A DNA stretch of 64,000 nt. Source: Sesamum alatum. Its lineage: Eukaryota; Streptophyta; Magnoliopsida; Lamiales; Pedaliaceae. This document shows, in pieces, positions 23,959-35,679 of this stretch. The stretch spans positions 35,742,479 through 35,806,478 of the forward strand of contig JACGWO010000005.1 of NCBI GenBank assembly GCA_034509735.1. Direction: 5' to 3'. The position numbers and the translations under genes are program-made. How positions within the stretch are numbered: the stretch's first letter is position 1; each line of letters begins with the position of its first letter. The notes under the pieces are model-generated. The model had not been told where the DNA came from. It did not search any database and saw nothing but the letters and a program-made list of their open reading frames with translations.

Positions 23959-24755
23959 TTGCATCCTTTTGGTGGAAAATCTGATTTTTCGATATGGCAA
24001 CAAAAGATGAAGGGTATTTTGATTCAACAAAAATTTTTTAAGGCCATTGATGGTAAATATGTTGATAATGTTTCTAATGATAAAAAGCTTGAAAACAATG
24101 AGTATGCCTACTCTTCCATTATTCTCAATTTGTCTAATTCTGTAATTAAAAAAGTAGGAAAATAGAATTCCACTAAAGAACTTTGGGAGAAATTAGAAAA
24201 ATTATATACTGAAAATTCACTGCCTAGTAAGTTGTTCTTGCTTGAAAAATTCTTTCGTTATAAACTAAATCTGTCTAAGAACATTGAGGAGAATTTGGAT
24301 GAATTCACTAAATTAATCCAAAACATTAAGTTGACAGGGGATAAGAACCTAAATGAGTACTCTCCCATAGTTTTACTAAATGTCATCCCAGAAGATTACA
24401 GTAATATCAAAGTTGCCATTAAGTATGGTAGGGACTAGGTTAATTTAGAGACTGTTATTAATGGTTTGAAAGCAAGGAGATGGACATTAAGGCAAATAAA
24501 CCTAATCAAAACCAACTTGAAGTAATTTTTGTTAGGAATAAGAACTTAGATTACAAATATAGGAGTCATGACAAATCTAGGTCTAGGGGTGATAGAAACA
24601 GAGATGATAAGGTTAAAGAAAAAAGAGGCTATAACTGTGGGATTAAGGGTCATTACATCAAAGACTGTAGAAAACCAAAAACAGATAATAGGGACAAGGA
24701 CTATAATGAAGAAGAAGCCAATGCAATAATTGAAGAAAGTCTAGGAGAAGTCTAG
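23959..24755 (+). pseudogene. Copia-type gag remnant of the gag-only element, unit 1
   Basis: The frame reads HPFGGKSDFSIWQQKMKGIL, then ELWEKLEKLYTENSLPSKLF, LDEFTKLIQNIKLTGDK and SPIVLLNVIPEDYSNIK, the UBN2/DUF4219-type gag of Copia elements. It is followed by a basic region and a zinc knuckle. In-frame TAG codons at 24163 and 24436 and a frameshift near 24470 break it. The knuckle reads GYNCGIKGHYIKDC, so its first cysteine is lost. The unit 2 copy keeps that cysteine but has lost the second one. Confidence 0.8.
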
Positions 24756-25686
24756 TAATTATACAGTCCTATGGAACGTGTCTCCTTTTTCCATATTCTT
24801 TACTAACCCAAACTTGCAAGTTTGTGTATCTGTTTTACAGGTACCCTCTAAGTGTCCCAGGCATAATTATGGCTATGATGATAGCCGAGATCCGACCTTG
24901 GTACTGGTTTCCTTCATGGGTCCTGATCCAAGGTAGAGGTTGTTGGAATTGTGTGGCCCATGACCCATGAATTGGTAGGCCCGACTCACGGGCCCAACCC
25001 ACAACCTTGGAGGCTCATTTCACCATCACTTAATGGCCCAATCTGTCAAGGCCCACCTTCACTACCCGACCCGGCCCAGAACCCGTGTTACCTATGTCCC
25101 TCACACTTATTGTTTTGCCCTGAAATCTGATTCCTCATTTTCTCCTTGCAATCTGTCCCTGCCATCATTCTCTCTCCCTCTCAAATGTCTCCTTGGGTTC
25201 CCACTTTTTCTCCTTCATTGCGATGGCATCGGAATCATGCTCCACCGCCCTTTCTCGCCTCTGTTTCCTCACCATTGTCTCATATGAAAGAGTCCTTATC
25301 CATCTTGTGTGGTAGACAATAAGTGTGAGTATAAAGCCTTCATCTCCCTACTCCATTCTCGGAAAAACCGTAAGTTCCTTCATGGAAATCGTGTAGTTGT
25401 GATCCTTTGTGGAAAGACCTTTGTGGTAGTGTTGTGATCCTTTGTGGATCGTGGTCCTTTGTGGAAAAGGGCCTTTGTGGTGGTGTTTGAGTAACAAGTT
25501 GTGGAAGCCGGCCTTCTTTGTGGCCGTGAGTTTCCTTCGGATCTCGTCTCGCTGAGCCTTAGAAACTATTAGGGAATTTACTTTGTGTATTTTTCATATT
25601 TCATTTGTAAGTTGTATTATATTTGGCCTGTAATAGTAAGGTAGGATTATTTTTTGTGTTCGTCACTGAAGGACTGAGGTCCAACA

Positions 25687-25970
25687 GTTATGATTGCTCA
25701 TTATGGTTTATCTATTTCTAAATTTAGAGGGCAAGGATATGATGGAGTCTCAAATATGAGAGGTTAATTTCATGCTTTGGAGACACTAATTCATAAGGAA
25801 AATCCATTTTTTTTTTACATCTATTGCTTTGTCCACCAATTACAAGTGGTGGTTGATTTTGTTGCTAAAAATATATCATGGTTGTTTGTGACCATTTCAA
25901 TTATATAAGTATAATTGTGAATGTTGTAGGTACTTCGTGTAAAAGAAGAGGCAATTAAGAGCAATGGTTT
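25687..25970 (+). pseudogene. hAT (DUF4371) transposase remnant, 3' part, unit 1
   Basis: This continues the gene interrupted at 22132. It reads GLSISKFRGQGYDGVSNMRG, a stop, then FHALETLIHKENPF, FYIYCFVHQLQVVVDFVAKN. It runs tail-to-tail toward dioxygenase copy 2. The 5' end, GTTAT, is the target duplication of the LTR element. Confidence 0.7.
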
Positions 25971-26046
25971 TATTCTATTTATGAATTTCCATCTTTTTAT
26001 ACTTTTCCAACTTCTTCCATTTCAACGGTCCAAACAGAAATTAACA

Positions 26047-26052
26047 TTTATT
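26047..26052 (-). terminator. Candidate poly(A) signal of dioxygenase copy 2
   Basis: AATAAA on the minus strand lies about 70 nt downstream of the stop codon. The same signal is kept in copies 3 and 4 but lost in copy 1. Confidence 0.5.
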
Positions 26053-26119
26053 CTTTTATCTGTATTGTGAGAGTAAGGTTCACAAGTTGCCACTGCCAAT
26101 GCCACTGCAGGACCATTGA

Positions 26120-27932
26120 TCAGGTGCCCAACCTGAAATACGGCAGCTTGGTGGTTCCATCATCACATTTGGTGAAGTAGAAGGTTTCATAGTCTTTATA
26201 AGTCGTTTCTTTGTAGATAGCCGGCTCTGCTTCTGTCAACAACTCCTTGATAGGTCCATACACCCTTAAATTGTCTCCATCGGCACAATATGGTTTTATG
26301 AAAATACCAACTGAAATTCTCGGGCCTACCCTTTTCGACAGTGCTCTGTGTTTCACGCTTTTGAATTTATCGTTGGTGATTAGCTGCAACAATGGATATT
26401 CAGTCAACAAAGACTTTTTTGTAGGCTACTATGTTTAACAGTTAGGATGAATAGAATAAGCTATAATGCTACAAAAACCTGCCTGTATAAAGTCTCCAAC
26501 ATTTATTATTAGGCTTTCAGGCAAGGGAGGAACGTCCACCCATTGATTCTGGTGCAGCACCTGGAGACCACCAATCTGGTCCTGCAAGAGTATAGTGAGC
26601 AAGCCAAAATCGACATGGCTTCTGATGCCAAATGTCAGTTCTGGTTCTGGGCAAGCCGGATAATAATGGCCAACGATGAGATTCGACTCAACACAACCAA
26701 TGTCTTTCAGGTAGCTGCGATTGAGGCCCAAAGCCTCCGACAACAATCCATACACAGTATTCCCAACTTTCATGACATGCTTAGAGTATTCAAACATGAT
26801 GTCTCTGTAGCAAAAAGCAAATAATTTGTAATTGCAGACATTGTTCAGGATAAAATCAAAAGAGAAAATCAAATGTAAAACATAAAGACATTGTTGGATT
26901 ACCCTTCAACTATTAGTTTCGAATTCGGGAAAATGCAAGCAACCTCTTATAATATTACAAATGTGCAAATTACTCCTCTATGAAAAATTAAAAGCAATTT
27001 ACCTCCCTGTGTTCTTTAAAATGGAACAATTTACCTCCCCTTGCTTTCTAAAATGGAGTAATTGTAAATTGCTCCATTTAAAAAAACACAGGGAGGTAAA
27101 TTGTTATTTTATTTTTATAAGGGGTAATTTGCTCATTTGCGATGTCACGGGGAGGAAAATTGCATTAAACCCTTCTGGATTCTATTAAATATTATATAAC
27201 TGCAAATTTATCCAAAAATAAAGTCGGATCAACAATAACTGGAGCTACGTGGAAGGAATTAAGGGTAAGGCTCCACATTATAACCAAAGTGAAACAGAGA
27301 TCAGAGAAAAGCCGAAGAGGAATTGAAGATCAAGAAAACACGAACCGGATCTAGCAGATCAAGGGTACTTCTTTGTTCGTATGTTTATGTCTTAATGATC
27401 TTTACTCATACCTGCATACATCTGGCAATTCTTGCGGGTCAGGTGGATGAGGGGCCATTACACAAGTGATGGTATCACTCCACATGGCTGCCCGCGTTTT
27501 GTAAAGATCAAAATTGGAATTGTACTGAAACTTTTTGGTGAGATCACGACTGTAGTATTTCTTCTTCAACTCAGCATCTTGCTCGTGAAATCTTCGAATC
27601 CCTGCAATCATTCCATCCATCACACTCTCCGGCAACTCATGATTGATTATCTGAAAGAATCCCCACTTCTCACAGGCCTCTTTCACTCTGCCGACAATCC
27701 CAGCCCGGTTTGCTGCATCGTGCATGCCTGATAAGTCTATGACTGGACAGATGACTTCTGATTTGAAGTCGCACGGGTCGGATCCAGGCATATCATTCTC
27801 GTTGATGAAGATATGTGGGATCTTCGTAACACCGGCATCAACAAGTCCCTTCACTCCTGATTTTGAATCATCGAATGCTTTTAATTCACTTTGTCGGTCG
27901 TATGCATGAACCTTCATCGTCTGAACTTCCAT
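26120..27932 (-). CDS. 2-oxoglutarate/Fe(II)-dependent dioxygenase copy 2 (B-type), only intact copy
   Basis: The predicted soluble enzyme of 368 aa is encoded by exon 1 27932-27412, exon 2 26804-26483 and exon 3 26383-26120, a typical length for the DOXC 'ACC oxidase homolog' group that oxidises small specialised metabolites. The DIOX_N domain covers about residues 60-170 ([25 protein letters not shown]). The 2OG-FeII_Oxy domain covers about 215-320. Fe ligands are H237 and D239 (SHVDF) and H293 (VKHR); the 2-oxoglutarate site is R303 and S305 (PRIS). The His-Val-Asp spelling is a variant of the common His-Thr-Asp. Intron 1 is GT-AG and holds a miniature transposon. Intron 2 (26482-26384, 99 bp) starts GCAGGT, so the reading frame needs a GC-AG intron. 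A TATA box lies 70 bp upstream. The substrate cannot be told from sequence. Confidence 0.87.
26927..27172. mobile_element. Miniature inverted-repeat element in intron 1 of copy 2
   Basis: A 246-bp near-palindrome starts GGGAAAATGCAAGC and ends TTGCATTAAACCC. It is rich in TTTACCTCCC words like the element at 6932. The right flank TTCTGGATTC (27173-27182) matches the left flank in copy 4 (TTTTGGATTC), a 10-bp duplication with one difference. Copies 1 and 3 show the uninterrupted site TTTTGGATCTTC (about 5166 and 29815). It therefore inserted in the B lineage. Confidence 0.75.
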
Positions 27933-28000
27933 GTTCCAGTCCTGTGATGAGTTTCAGACAGGAAGATGAGTCAGGTAAGCTCATGTTCAGATGATTGGGT

Positions 28001-28010
28001 GTTTTTATAG
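28001..28010 (-). promoter_or_regulatory. Candidate TATA box of dioxygenase copy 2
   Basis: CTATAAAAAC on the minus strand lies 70 bp upstream of the ATG. Further upstream are two TTGAC W-box-like cores (28133-28146) and TGACGTGA (about 28017). The block containing the TATA box is present in copy 4 (60134-60143) and absent from copies 1 and 3. Regulation by WRKY or TGA factors is only a possibility. Confidence 0.6.
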
Positions 28011-28407
28011 TGTTCTTGACGTGATGATTTGATCTACAGAATTGGTTTACTGATTTTTGAATTATTTGTTTATCTCTTTTTCTGGTACTTGAGTTGGTGA
28101 TTAATCAAGATTCACAAAGTTGCTGCACGATGTTTGACTTTTGACTAAGTTATCTAAATTTGAAGGGCTTCAATGTACACTATCTGCATTTCAGGACAAA
28201 ACTATATGTTCACGAATCGAAAACGTTGAATTCAAGAAAAGGACACTTACAGAAAAAGAATCAAAACTTGGAGATAGATTTTGACAATTTGACTTTGACG
28301 CCTTTCCAATGAAAGAACAAGCCCAGTGGATGCAACTCATGGTCCCACACCAACAAAAGGTTTATTTAGGGAGTGTTTGGTAAGAATTCTTGATTTTGAA
28401 ATCTATA

Positions 28408-28505
28408 TCTATACTCTATATAAATATGTGAATACTCAAGTTATTTGTTTCCTATTTTGAAAAGGTAAATATACCCTCATTTAAATATTATTAATTATTT
28501 TAAAT
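28408..28505 (+). mobile_element. Helitron 5'-end fragment at the unit 1/unit 2 junction
   Basis: TCTATACTCTATATAAATATG closely resembles the 5' end of the complete Helitron at 34102 (TCTATACTTTATATAAATGTG), and the next 80 bp also match. The fragment stops where LTR sequence begins at 28506, in a run of AATAATAAGG shared by both. Confidence 0.6.
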
Positions 28506-28561
28506 TAATAATAAGGTAGGATTATTGTTTGTGTTCGTCACTGAAGGACTGAGGTCCAACA
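28506..28561 (+). mobile_element. Terminal 56 bp of the gag-only element's 3' LTR
   Basis: The sequence from AATAATAAGGTAGG to GGTCCAACA equals the end of the LTR at 57758-57813, and is followed by GTTAT, the known target duplication. The rest of the element is missing. It marks the left edge of unit 2. Confidence 0.8.
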
Positions 28562-28860
28562 GTTATGTTTGCTCGTTATGGTTTATCTATTTCTAAATTT
28601 AGAGGGCAAGGATATGATGGAGTCTCAAATATGAGAGGTTAATTTCATGCTTTGGAGACACTAATTCATAAGGAAAATCCATTTGTTTTTTACATCCATT
28701 GCTTTGTCCACCAATTACAAGTGGTGGTTGATTTTTGTTGCTAAAAATATATCATGGATGTTTTGTGACCTTTTCAATTATATAAGTATAATTGTGAATG
28801 TTGTAGGTACTTCGTGTAAAAGAAGAGGCAATTAAGAGCAATGGTTTTATTCTATTTATG
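28562..28860 (+). pseudogene. hAT (DUF4371) transposase remnant, 3' part, left edge of unit 2
   Basis: Nearly identical to 57814-58110 and 25687-25970. It reads LSISKFRGQGYDG-like sequence and FYIHCFVHQLQVVV with stops. It sits tail-to-tail with dioxygenase copy 3. Confidence 0.7.
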
Positions 28861-28998
28861 AATTTCCATCTTTTTATACTTTTTCCAACTTCTTCCATTT
28901 CAACGGTCCAAACAGAAAATTAACATTTATTCTTTTATCTGTATTGTGAGAGTAAGGTTCACAAGTTGCCACTGCCAATGCCACTGCAGGACCATTGA

Positions 28999-31319
28999 TC
29001 AGGTGCCCAACCTGAAATACGGCAGCTTGGTGGTTCCATCATCACATTTGGTGAAGTAGAAGGTTTCATAGTCTTTATAAGTCGTTTCTTTGTAGATAGC
29101 CGGCTCTTCTTCTGTCAACAACTCCTTGATAGGTCCATACACCCTTAAATTGTCTCCATCGGCAGAGTATGGTTTTATGAAAGTACCAACTGAAATTCTT
29201 GGGCCTACCCTTTTCGACAGTGCTCTGTGTTTCACGCTTTTGAATTTATCGTTGGTGATCAGCTGCAACAATGGATATTCAGTCAACAAAGACTTTTTTG
29301 TAGGCTACTATGTTTAACAACTAGTATATATAGAGAGAGTAGAATAAGCTTTAGTGCTACAAAAACCTACCTGTATGAAGTCCCCAACATTTATTATTAG
29401 GCTTCCAGGCAAGGGAGGAACGTCGACCCACTGATTCTGGTGAAGCACCTGGAGACCGCCAATCTGGTCCTGCAAGAGTATAGTGAGCAAGTGGAAATCA
29501 ACATGGCTTCTGATGCCAAATGTCAGTTCTGGTTCTGGGCAAGCCGGATAATAGTGGCCAACGATGAGATTCGACTCAACACAACCAATGTCTTTCAGGT
29601 AGCTGGTATTGAGGCCCAAAGCCTCCGACAGCAATTCAGACAAGGTATGCCCAACTCTCATGACATGTTTAGAGTATTCAAACATGATGTCTCTGTAGGA
29701 AAAGTAGAAGTTTTTAGGAAATCATAAGACAAATTGTAAAACGTGTATAAAAGCAAAAAGAAAATCAAATGTCAAACATAAAGACGTTCCGTGATTACCC
29801 TTCAACTATTAATTTTGGATCTTCTATTTAATATTATATAACTACAAATTTATCCCACAATAAAGTCCGATCAACAATAATCTGAGCTAAGTTCAACGAA
29901 TTAATAGTGAGGCTCCACATTATAACTGATATGGGGTAATATACGTGGCTCTAGTAGAATACGAGGGAATGAAGTATGAAGGCAGGGTCCACATAAGGGT
30001 CCATTTCGAGGAACGTTGCCAGGCCAGCTAGAGGAATAAAGACGCCGAGTTAGAGGAGATAAAATATGAGGGCAAAAAGGAACGAGGTCTATCCGAAAGA
30101 CACGAGGCTGCAATGGTTAATGTACGAGGACAGGGCTTGCCAAACAAATACGAGGCTGGAACGAATAAAGCACGAGGACAAGGTCTGTCAAAAGACACGG
30201 GGCTGGAGCCAATGAAATATGAGGACAGTAAGGTATGAGGTTTTCCAGAAGACACGAGGACGAGGAAAACAAAGAGAATGTTCATAAGGGGAATCGATAA
30301 AAGGTTGGAACAAACCAAGCATGAAGACAAGGCCTGCCAAAGGATACGAGGACAAGGAAAGTAAAAAGGGGTTCACACCGGAAATTGACAGTGACTAGCA
30401 TTCTCAACGAGGTCAGCTCCTCGTCAAGAGAAGAAGATCCCAACTTCGTAAAGAAAGATCTTCGAAGCAATCCTAGAGGGTCACGGAGGATCTGAGGCAA
30501 TATACCGTGGTGGGAAAAGGTGTCTCTCATCCAAACCCCCTATAAAAACCCCCTTCGTCTAACCTAAAAGGCATTCAACACAGAGCGGATCATCACCATG
30601 TATTCATCTTGAGTTACAAAGTTTTATACCACATCAATAACCAAAGTGAAACAGAGATACAGAAAAACAATAGGGAAATTGAAGATCTTGCAGATCAAGA
30701 TAACACAAAGAAGACATACAGATCATACTTATTTGCTTATATGTTTACGCATATATTTCGACCAACTTTAATCTAGTGAATGATCTTTACTCATACCTGC
30801 ATACATCCGGCAATTCTTGCGGGTCAAGTGGATGAGGGGCCATTACACAAGCGATGGTATCCCTCCACATGGCTGCCTGCGTTTTGTCAAGATCAAAATT
30901 TGCTATGGTATTGAAACTTTTTGGTGAGATCACGAGTGTAGTAGTTTTCTTCTTCACCTCAGCATCTTGCTCGTGAAATCTTCGAATCCCTGCAATCATT
31001 TCATCCATCACACTCTCCGGCAACTCATGATTGATTATCTGAAAGAATCCCCACTTCTCACAGGCCTCTTTCACTCTGCTGACAATTCCAGCCCGGTTTG
31101 CTGCATCGTGCATGCCTGATAAGTCTATGACTGGAAGATGACTTCTGATTTGAAGTCGCACGGGTCGGATCCAGGCATATCATTCTCGTTGATGAAGAAA
31201 CGTGGGATCTTGGTAACACCGGCATCAACAAGACCCTTGACGCCTAATTTTGAATCATCGAATGCTTTTAGTTCACTTTGTCGATCGTATGCATGAATTT
31301 TCATTGTCTGAACTTCCAT
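28999..31319 (-). pseudogene. 2-oxoglutarate/Fe(II) dioxygenase copy 3, A/B chimera, frameshifted
   Basis: Exon 1 is 31319-30797, exon 2 29692-29371 and exon 3 29262-28999; both introns are GT-AG (1104 and 108 bp). Exon 2 is open with SHVDF and GGLQVLH intact, and exon 3 has VKHRALS and PRIS. Exon 1 has a 1-base deletion near 31134 and, further on, a 2-base insertion near 30944 plus a 1-base insertion near 30900 that compensate each other, changing about 15 residues. The deletion alone removes the frame from the normal ATG. Exons 1-2, intron 1 (solo LTR) and the upstream flank match copy 1. Exon 3 and everything downstream match copies 2 and 4. The switch lies in intron 2 near 29317-29323. 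The upstream TATA block is absent, as in copy 1. Confidence 0.87.
29927..30636. mobile_element. Solo LTR in intron 1 of copy 3
   Basis: TGATATGGGG to CACATCA, flanked by ATAAC at 29922-29926 and 30637-30641. It is the same insertion as 5279-5976, slightly longer because of an extra GGTCCACATAA segment. Confidence 0.85.
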
Positions 31320-31592
31320 CTATCTGTTCTGTAATGAGTTGCAGACTGGTAGATGGCTCAAGTAAGCTCAAGATGGTTGATTTTTGACTAAGTTATCTGA
31401 ATTTGAAGGGCTTCAATGTATACTATTTGCATTTCAGGACAAAACTTAAAAGTTAACTAATCACGAACTTTAAATTCAGGAAAAGGACACTTATCAAAAA
31501 AGCATCAAAGACAAGGACATGGATGTTCATAATTGACTTTGATGTCTTTCCAATGAAAGAGCAAGCCGAGTGGATGCAACTCACAGTCTCAC

Positions 31593-31862
31593 GTCGAGCT
31601 TAATGCAATTTACCTCCCTATAATATTGAAAATAAGCAAATTATTCCCTTATAAAAAAATAATAGCAATTTACCTTCCTATGTTCTTTAAAATTGAACAA
31701 TTTACCTCCCTATCCAGGGAGATAAATTACTCAATTTTAAAAAACAAGGAGAGGTAAATTGATTCATTTTAAAAACACAGGAAGGTAAATTATTATTTTA
31801 TTTTTCATAAAAGGGTAATTTGCTCATTTACAATATCACATGGGCTTGCTTGCATTTTTCCC
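31593..31862. mobile_element. Miniature inverted-repeat element upstream of copy 3
   Basis: Same insertion as 6932-7200, flanked by GTCTCAC (31586-31592 and 31863-31869). Confidence 0.75.
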
Positions 31863-32462
31863 GTCTCACACCAACAAAGGTTTATTTAGGGAGTGTTTTG
31901 TAAGAATTCTTGATTTTGAATTAATGCAAAATTATTAAAGACATTTAGGAGTATCATCCATCTACTTCTGACTTTAAAAGAACAATTTTTATGTGTGATT
32001 TTCTTGATGAATCTAGATGTACTTAATTCTAGACGTGAAATTCCAACTTATATTTTATGTCCCTCCGTCGGTTTGGTCAAAAGTAAATGATCAAATGGAC
32101 TCCTCCTTTTATTTCAATTTGAAACTTGTACTAAAAACAACTCTTGCTGAGAAAATAGAAAAGAAGAAGAAAAGGAAAAACGAATAGTCTAGCCAATCAA
32201 AATGCTTTTCTTAGGTTATTAATCGTGGTAACATGTCAAATTCAAGTTCACATTATCTTGTGTTCTAGACAAATTTTAGTTGGAAATTGTGCAACCTTGA
32301 CTAAGGTACATGAGTTATTTCATTTAAAGTGTCAAGATTTGCTAGTGGTTGATACTATGGCGTGATATAACCATCATTTGAAAAATTAGCTAATATGTTT
32401 ATGTTTTTCATTTTTAGCTTTTCTATTAAGAATTAAAGTGAAAATATGTTTGTTTTTATACT

Positions 32463-33472
32463 TAATGCTCATAAAAATGAAATGGTCCAGAAAAAGCTCA
32501 AATGATCTAAAAGCAAGAAAGGGATGAGACGAATCTACAGAAATGTAAGACTTAAGGTGTCCCTAAGAAGTCCAATTCGAGTAAGGGCCAGGGTGCTCTT
32601 AGAAGACTCAATCCTGATATAGCACATAGGGAGTCCAATAGAAGGTGCCTCCAAGAAATAAATTAGCTAAAAGGAGCCCAACTGGCCCAAATATGAGAAA
32701 GCCAAGATCTAAGAGGGCCTTATAGACCTACAAGAAAGCTTAGGGACTTGAAATCTTCCAACAAAGGTCAAAGCCCATATCACGTGGGATCCATGAGAAG
32801 CCTAGGTGGCATTCACATAGGATCTCTGGAGGCACACTTCACAGAATCAGATAACCAACAGCCCCATTGGGGACATGTTGCGCCCCCAACCAGAAGTAAC
32901 CTATGAACCCCAGAAGCTTGTACTTCAGCTAAGTGGGTGTCTCCTCAACCACCTCACCGAAAATCCGAGAAGGGCATCCTTGTCCTTGAAAGATTCCCTC
33001 ATCTACGAAGGCCTCCGAACTGTCCCCCAAGAATCGCGGGTCTCCAACCTCCAAAAGATAACCCTCCACCAAATTTGTGGAGGATTCAGCCTTATCCAAA
33101 CACTTTGATATCATGCTCAACCAAAAATCCGTGAAGATCATCCACCAAATTCGCAGGATGATTCGATCTTCTCCAACTAGCTAATTGTTGCCTATAAATT
33201 GAGATCCCCCCAAGCGGGAGAAGGTAACTTCAGTTTGATACTACAACCTGAGCTACATGCTACAACTTTCACCTTAATGTAACCACTTTAACTGAAATAA
33301 ATATTGTAATTTCATACTTAGAGCTTTACCTTAAAATCGATTTCTCCTTTGTACACAAAAAACGATGAATACCACTCTCAATTCACTCGTTTACAGTCTT
33401 TTATTTTCTAACATTTTACTCTATTATTTCGCATCCTAACAAGACCAAGCACTATGTTTTTTGCTCTCATCA
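32463..33472 (+). mobile_element. Solo LTR, Tat-like Gypsy family (unit 2)
   Basis: Counterpart of 7798-8808 with the same ATACT duplication (32458-32462, 33473-33477). Small differences, such as a missing GG in GATAAGGACC, distinguish it. Confidence 0.8.
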
Positions 33473-35679
33473 ATACTTATTAACATTAAAAATATATTGA
33501 TTTGACACAATGGTCCAATATAAAACACAATTTTATAAATTTATCCAAATATATTCTCACTTCACTTAAAAATCTATACAAGGGAGGTTCTTGTACTGCT
33601 CCATAACACCACAGACACTAGCTAGTAGAGCATATTCGATGTGTGTGCGTATTAAATTTTTTTATTATTTTTATTTGGTTATATAAAAGAGAATACAAAT
33701 AAAAATAAATAACTTATCAGAACTTATATTTTTTTTAATTATCTAATTTTTATTAATTTTAAATATGCATGAATAGGGTAATTTATAATACCACGAGATG
33801 TAATCATCATTTGAAAAATTAAGTACAAGGGAGGTTCTTGTAGTCATATCAGTCCCTACATCACAGAGATAAAGCAATGAGTGGAGGACACAAACTTACT
33901 ACTTTGTGGTTGAAATGTCACGATCAACTAACTTTTGTTATTTCTTTTATGTCTGTTTAAAAATAATTTGGGATTAACAAATTAATTAACTGAATACGGG
34001 TAGATATAGAATCCTACCTTCTCCTTATTCAATGTGTATATTTTATAATACATGTGCAAATTTTTTAAATGAATAATATAAAATATTGAATTAATTACTT
34101 ATCTATACTTTATATAAATGTGTAAATATTCAAGTTGTTTGTTCCCATTGTAAAAAGACAAATATACCCTAATTTAAATATTATTAATTATTATATTACA
34201 AATTCTGGAATTTTTAACAATTTAGAATTCCACATATAGTAAACCTCCTCCAAATAAATTTAGGATAAAAAACCTAAATTGTGAATCATGAATGAATCCA
34301 ATTACACAGAATTTTAATAATCTGCTTTTAATCGTGAATTATGAATGAGCCCAATTACACAGGCCTATCACACATTAAATTCTAAAACATCCATAGAAAA
34401 TTATATTATAAAATTAGTTATAAAAAATAAAATTCTATAAGAAAAATATTTAAGAATCTTAATTGCTCTAAAGAACTTAGGAATAACATATTCAACTAAA
34501 AAAGATTAATATGCCAAATAATATTTCAACATAATTACTTTGCTAGAAGAAATTTTAATTATATTAAAAAAAAATTTAATTTACCATGACACATTAATAT
34601 TTACAAGAAAACTACACATGAATAATATATAAAATACTAATCCAAACATATATATATGTGGATATAGGAAAATTTTGAATAAATATCAAAATTTAACTGC
34701 AAATTAAAATTGATATATGGATATGATATTATTAAATTCAAATTGCTTGTGAAAATTCAACTATTTAGTGAATCTCTTAGTACTTGATTTTTTTAGTATT
34801 AGATAATCTTGAATGCTTTACTTTTACATCAATTATTTTTTTTAATATCAGTTAATAGAATAAAATTATTACAACAACAAATGTGACATGAAAAATTACG
34901 TTGTAACATAATATATTATTGATTAAGAAATAGATTATACCAATCGGTGCATATGAAAATAAGATTAAGAAGTTAAACTAAAAATATATAGAATTAAATT
35001 GCAATATAAAGGAAAAAAATAAAATTTTATACAATAATATTTCAAAATTTAGAAGATAATAAAGCATGTAAATAATACTTTGACAATATTTTGATACTGA
35101 AATATAATTAAGATGAGGATCTTACAATACAAAATATTGGTAATATTGTCCAATTAAATTATATATTTATAATAATAGTCAATAAATAATTAGTTTGTAA
35201 TCATTTAGTGTCAATAAATTAAAAATCAACGACATTCAAAATATAGTAAAAGAAAACATATTACATACATAGACATGACATAGCAAAATCAAACAATAGC
35301 AAAGAGACACGATAAAACCTACGAATAAAAATTGATCAATTTTATTAAAATAAAATTTCTTCTAAAATTGAATAACGATTAAGTATCAAAATTTAATTAC
35401 AAATAAAAATTATCAATATAATTAAATTAGAAGTGCTATTGAAATTTTGAAAAAGAGCTAACTAATTGATTTTATTTTTATTTTAATAGGCTAAAAACAC
35501 CATGTTCCCCTCCCCGGCACCCCTAAGACATAGACATTGAAGAAGAGTATAAATAGTAATATAATAAATAATTTAATTTAAAACCTTATCTTATTGAGTA
35601 GTAAATTAACTAATATAATTGTAGGTCCTAACGTGACATATATAACTATTTTTATGCTTTAAAATGTGCATAAAAGTTA

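Larger units (their letters stand above)
22132..25686 (+). mobile_element. Gag-only LTR retrotransposon (TR-GAG-like, Copia), unit 1
   Basis: The 5' LTR is 22132-22875 and the 3' LTR 24941-25686; both begin TGTTGGAATTGTGTGG and end GGTCCAACA. GTTAT flanks the element at 22127-22131 and 25687-25691. The primer-binding site follows the 5' LTR by one base. A purine tract (CCAAGGTAGAGGT) precedes the 3' LTR. The interior is only about 2.07 kb and encodes a gag remnant but no protease, integrase or reverse transcriptase, the definition of terminal-repeat elements with a gag domain. Each LTR carries a run of CCTTTGTGGA-like words (for example 22560-22720). The insertion splits the hAT gene. Confidence 0.88.
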
